Part shown: piece after piece, positions 63,148-64,000 of the stretch
Numbering within the stretch: position 1 is the first letter of the stretch
Layout of the letters: the number at the start of each line of letters is the position of its first letter
Assembly: GCF_963583255.1 (NCBI RefSeq)
Contig: NC_084813.1
Coordinates: 14,432,001-14,496,000 of the forward strand
Direction of reading: 5' to 3'
DNA: 64,000 bases
DNA from: Pyrus communis
Lineage: Eukaryota > Streptophyta > Magnoliopsida > Rosales > Rosaceae
Made by a program: the position numbers and the translations under genes
The notes under the pieces: model-generated
Databases searched by the model: none
The model's input: only the letters and a program-made list of their open reading frames with translations
What the model was told of the DNA's origin: nothing

Positions 63148-64000
63148 GCCCCCCGCAAGCTGACAGGCTGAGAAACAACTGGAAGCTTGGACACCAAAAG
63201 CTTGAAACGCGAGGAGGACAAGCCCTTTGTAAACAGATCAGCGAGTTGATCTTGAGAACAAATAAAATGTATCAGAAGCTGCTTTCGAACCACCTTCTCA
63301 CGGACATAGTGATAATCGACCTCTAAGTGTTTTGTCCGTGAATGAAATACTGGATTGGAAGCTAAGGCTATGGAAGAGACATTATCGCACCATATGTGGG
63401 GAAGAAGAAGATGCAGATGAAGGTCTTTGAATAGTGACCTGAACCAAGATAGCTCAGCAGCCGTGTAGGCTAGTTGCCTATATTCAGCTTCTGTACTTGA
63501 CCGAGAGACAGTCTTCTGTTTCTTTGAGCTCCAAGACACCAGATTGGACCCCAAATAAATACAAAAACCTCCTGTAGAGTGACGGGTATCAGGATTGCCC
63601 GCATAGTCGGCATCAGAAAAAGCATGCAGTTGCATATCTCCAGGTTTATAGACAAGACCATGATCATACGTGGCCTTTAAATATCGCAGGATACGTTTCA
63701 CTGCCATCCAATGAGTGTCCTTGGGGGAGTGCATAAATTGGCACACCTGGTTAACAGCATATGAGAGATCCGGTCTCGTGATGGTTAAATATTGCAACGC
63801 ACCAACGACACTACGATATTGCTCAGGATGTTTGTAGGGTTCACCAACATAAGCACTCAATTTTTGGCCTGTAGAAACTGGAGTGGAAATTGGCTTGGCA
63901 TCTTTAAACTTCGTTCGCTCAAGCAAGTCCAGAGCATACTTGGATTGAGTCAAATGCAGGTTGTGACCAACGTAAGTGGCTTCAACGCCCAAGAAATAAC
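63117..64000 (-). CDS. Copia element E pol, RT end and RNase H (partial)
   Basis: Open minus-strand frame entering from the window edge. The RT tail reads FLGVEATYVGHNLHL and ISTPV. RNase H follows with RSVVGALQYLTITRPDLSYA, SDADYAGNPDTRHSTGGF (first Asp), SSTEAEYRQLA (Glu), IWCDNVSSIALA (Asp), HVEVDYHYVREKV-like LEVDYHYVREKV (Asp), and the usual end DQLADLFTKGLSSSRF. It runs a few codons into the LTR before its stop. All four RNase H acidic motifs are present and no internal stop was seen, unlike the copia copy at 40847-46820. RT catalytic YVDD, integrase and gag lie outside the window. Confidence 0.93.
   Translation of the reverse strand, partial: YFLGVEATYVGHNLHLTQSKYALDLLERTKFKDAKPISTPVSTGQKLSAYVGEPYKHPEQYRSVVGALQYLTITRPDLSYAVNQVCQFMHSPKDTHWMAVKRILRYLKATYDHGLVYKPGDMQLHAFSDADYAGNPDTRHSTGGFCIYLGSNLVSWSSKKQKTVSRSSTEAEYRQLAYTAAELSWFRSLFKDLHLHLLLPHIWCDNVSSIALASNPVFHSRTKHLEVDYHYVREKVVRKQLLIHFICSQDQLADLFTKGLSSSRFKLLVSKLPVVSQPVSLRGAVRPSHPAHV

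Larger units (their letters stand above)
62833..64000 (-). mobile_element. Copia element E inside the cyclase exon (runs off window)
   Basis: A left LTR (62833-63147) is followed by a polypurine tract and a well-preserved minus-strand pol C-terminus that continues past the window end. The second LTR and right TSD lie outside. GGACG at 62828-62832 is the candidate left TSD. Pol is open to the edge, so the element looks young. Confidence 0.88.

Noticed and set aside
1..64000. CRISPR arrays, rRNA, tRNA, bacterial operons
   Set aside because: No regularly spaced direct repeats with unique spacers and no recognisable structural RNA genes; all content is of plant nuclear type.

Overview
This is a transposon-dominated stretch of a plant nuclear genome. 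A eudicot is indicated, and I suspect a woody Rosaceae such as apple or pear from the look of the elements and host-gene pieces; that is an inference. There are no bacterial operons, no CRISPR arrays and no rRNA or tRNA genes that I could see. Almost every base is a retroelement, a piece of one, or a captured scrap of a host gene.

Layout. 1-2.1 kb: decayed endogenous pararetrovirus (caulimovirid-like) RT/RNase H on the minus strand, next to an LTR-like piece ending at 2718. About 3.1-36.5 kb: an old Athila-type Ty3 element on the plus strand, broken by stop codons and split after its protease (6846/33336) by a young Tat-type Ty3 element, here called A (6847-33335, minus strand, 986-bp LTRs, TSD GTGAT). 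A is itself split inside pol by element B (17153-27705, minus strand, about 2.6-kb LTRs, TSD AAAAC). 37.1-40.8 kb: an LTR-like piece with internal sequence on both sides, a possible histone H2A exon, a hairpin MITE and a DNA-transposase scrap. 40847-46820: degenerate copia element (minus, TSD GGTTT). 47380-47849: hAT-like non-autonomous element. 47.9-57.85 kb: 3' part of a LINE, split inside its RNase H domain by element C (49416-57640, plus strand, 2005-bp LTRs, TSD GTATT), a gag/pol-less relative of B. 58388-60515: solo LTR (TSD ACCTG). 62634-62832: first exon of an oxidosqualene cyclase gene, cut by copia element E, which runs off the window.

Most interesting point: A, B and C each carry the same roughly 2-kb cassette in their 3' internal region. 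It encodes an intact, strongly conserved 210-233-residue coiled-coil protein, always antisense to the host element, with its own conserved upstream region (G-boxes, about 22-bp minisatellite) and a homopolymer tract after the stop codon. A belongs to Tat; B and C belong to a separate, Athila-like family. The cassette has therefore crossed between retrotransposon lineages and kept its reading frame, which looks like a mobile accessory gene of unknown function.

A second point: element A also holds a chimeric run of host-gene pieces in its sense direction (an RS-repeat splicing protein, a MYC2-type bHLH factor and the N-terminal 258 codons of an arginine decarboxylase reading frame), next to a 62-bp tandem repeat. 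Boundaries of A, B, C, the copia element and the solo LTR are supported by matching target-site duplications. Domain calls are from reading translated motifs by eye, without database searches.
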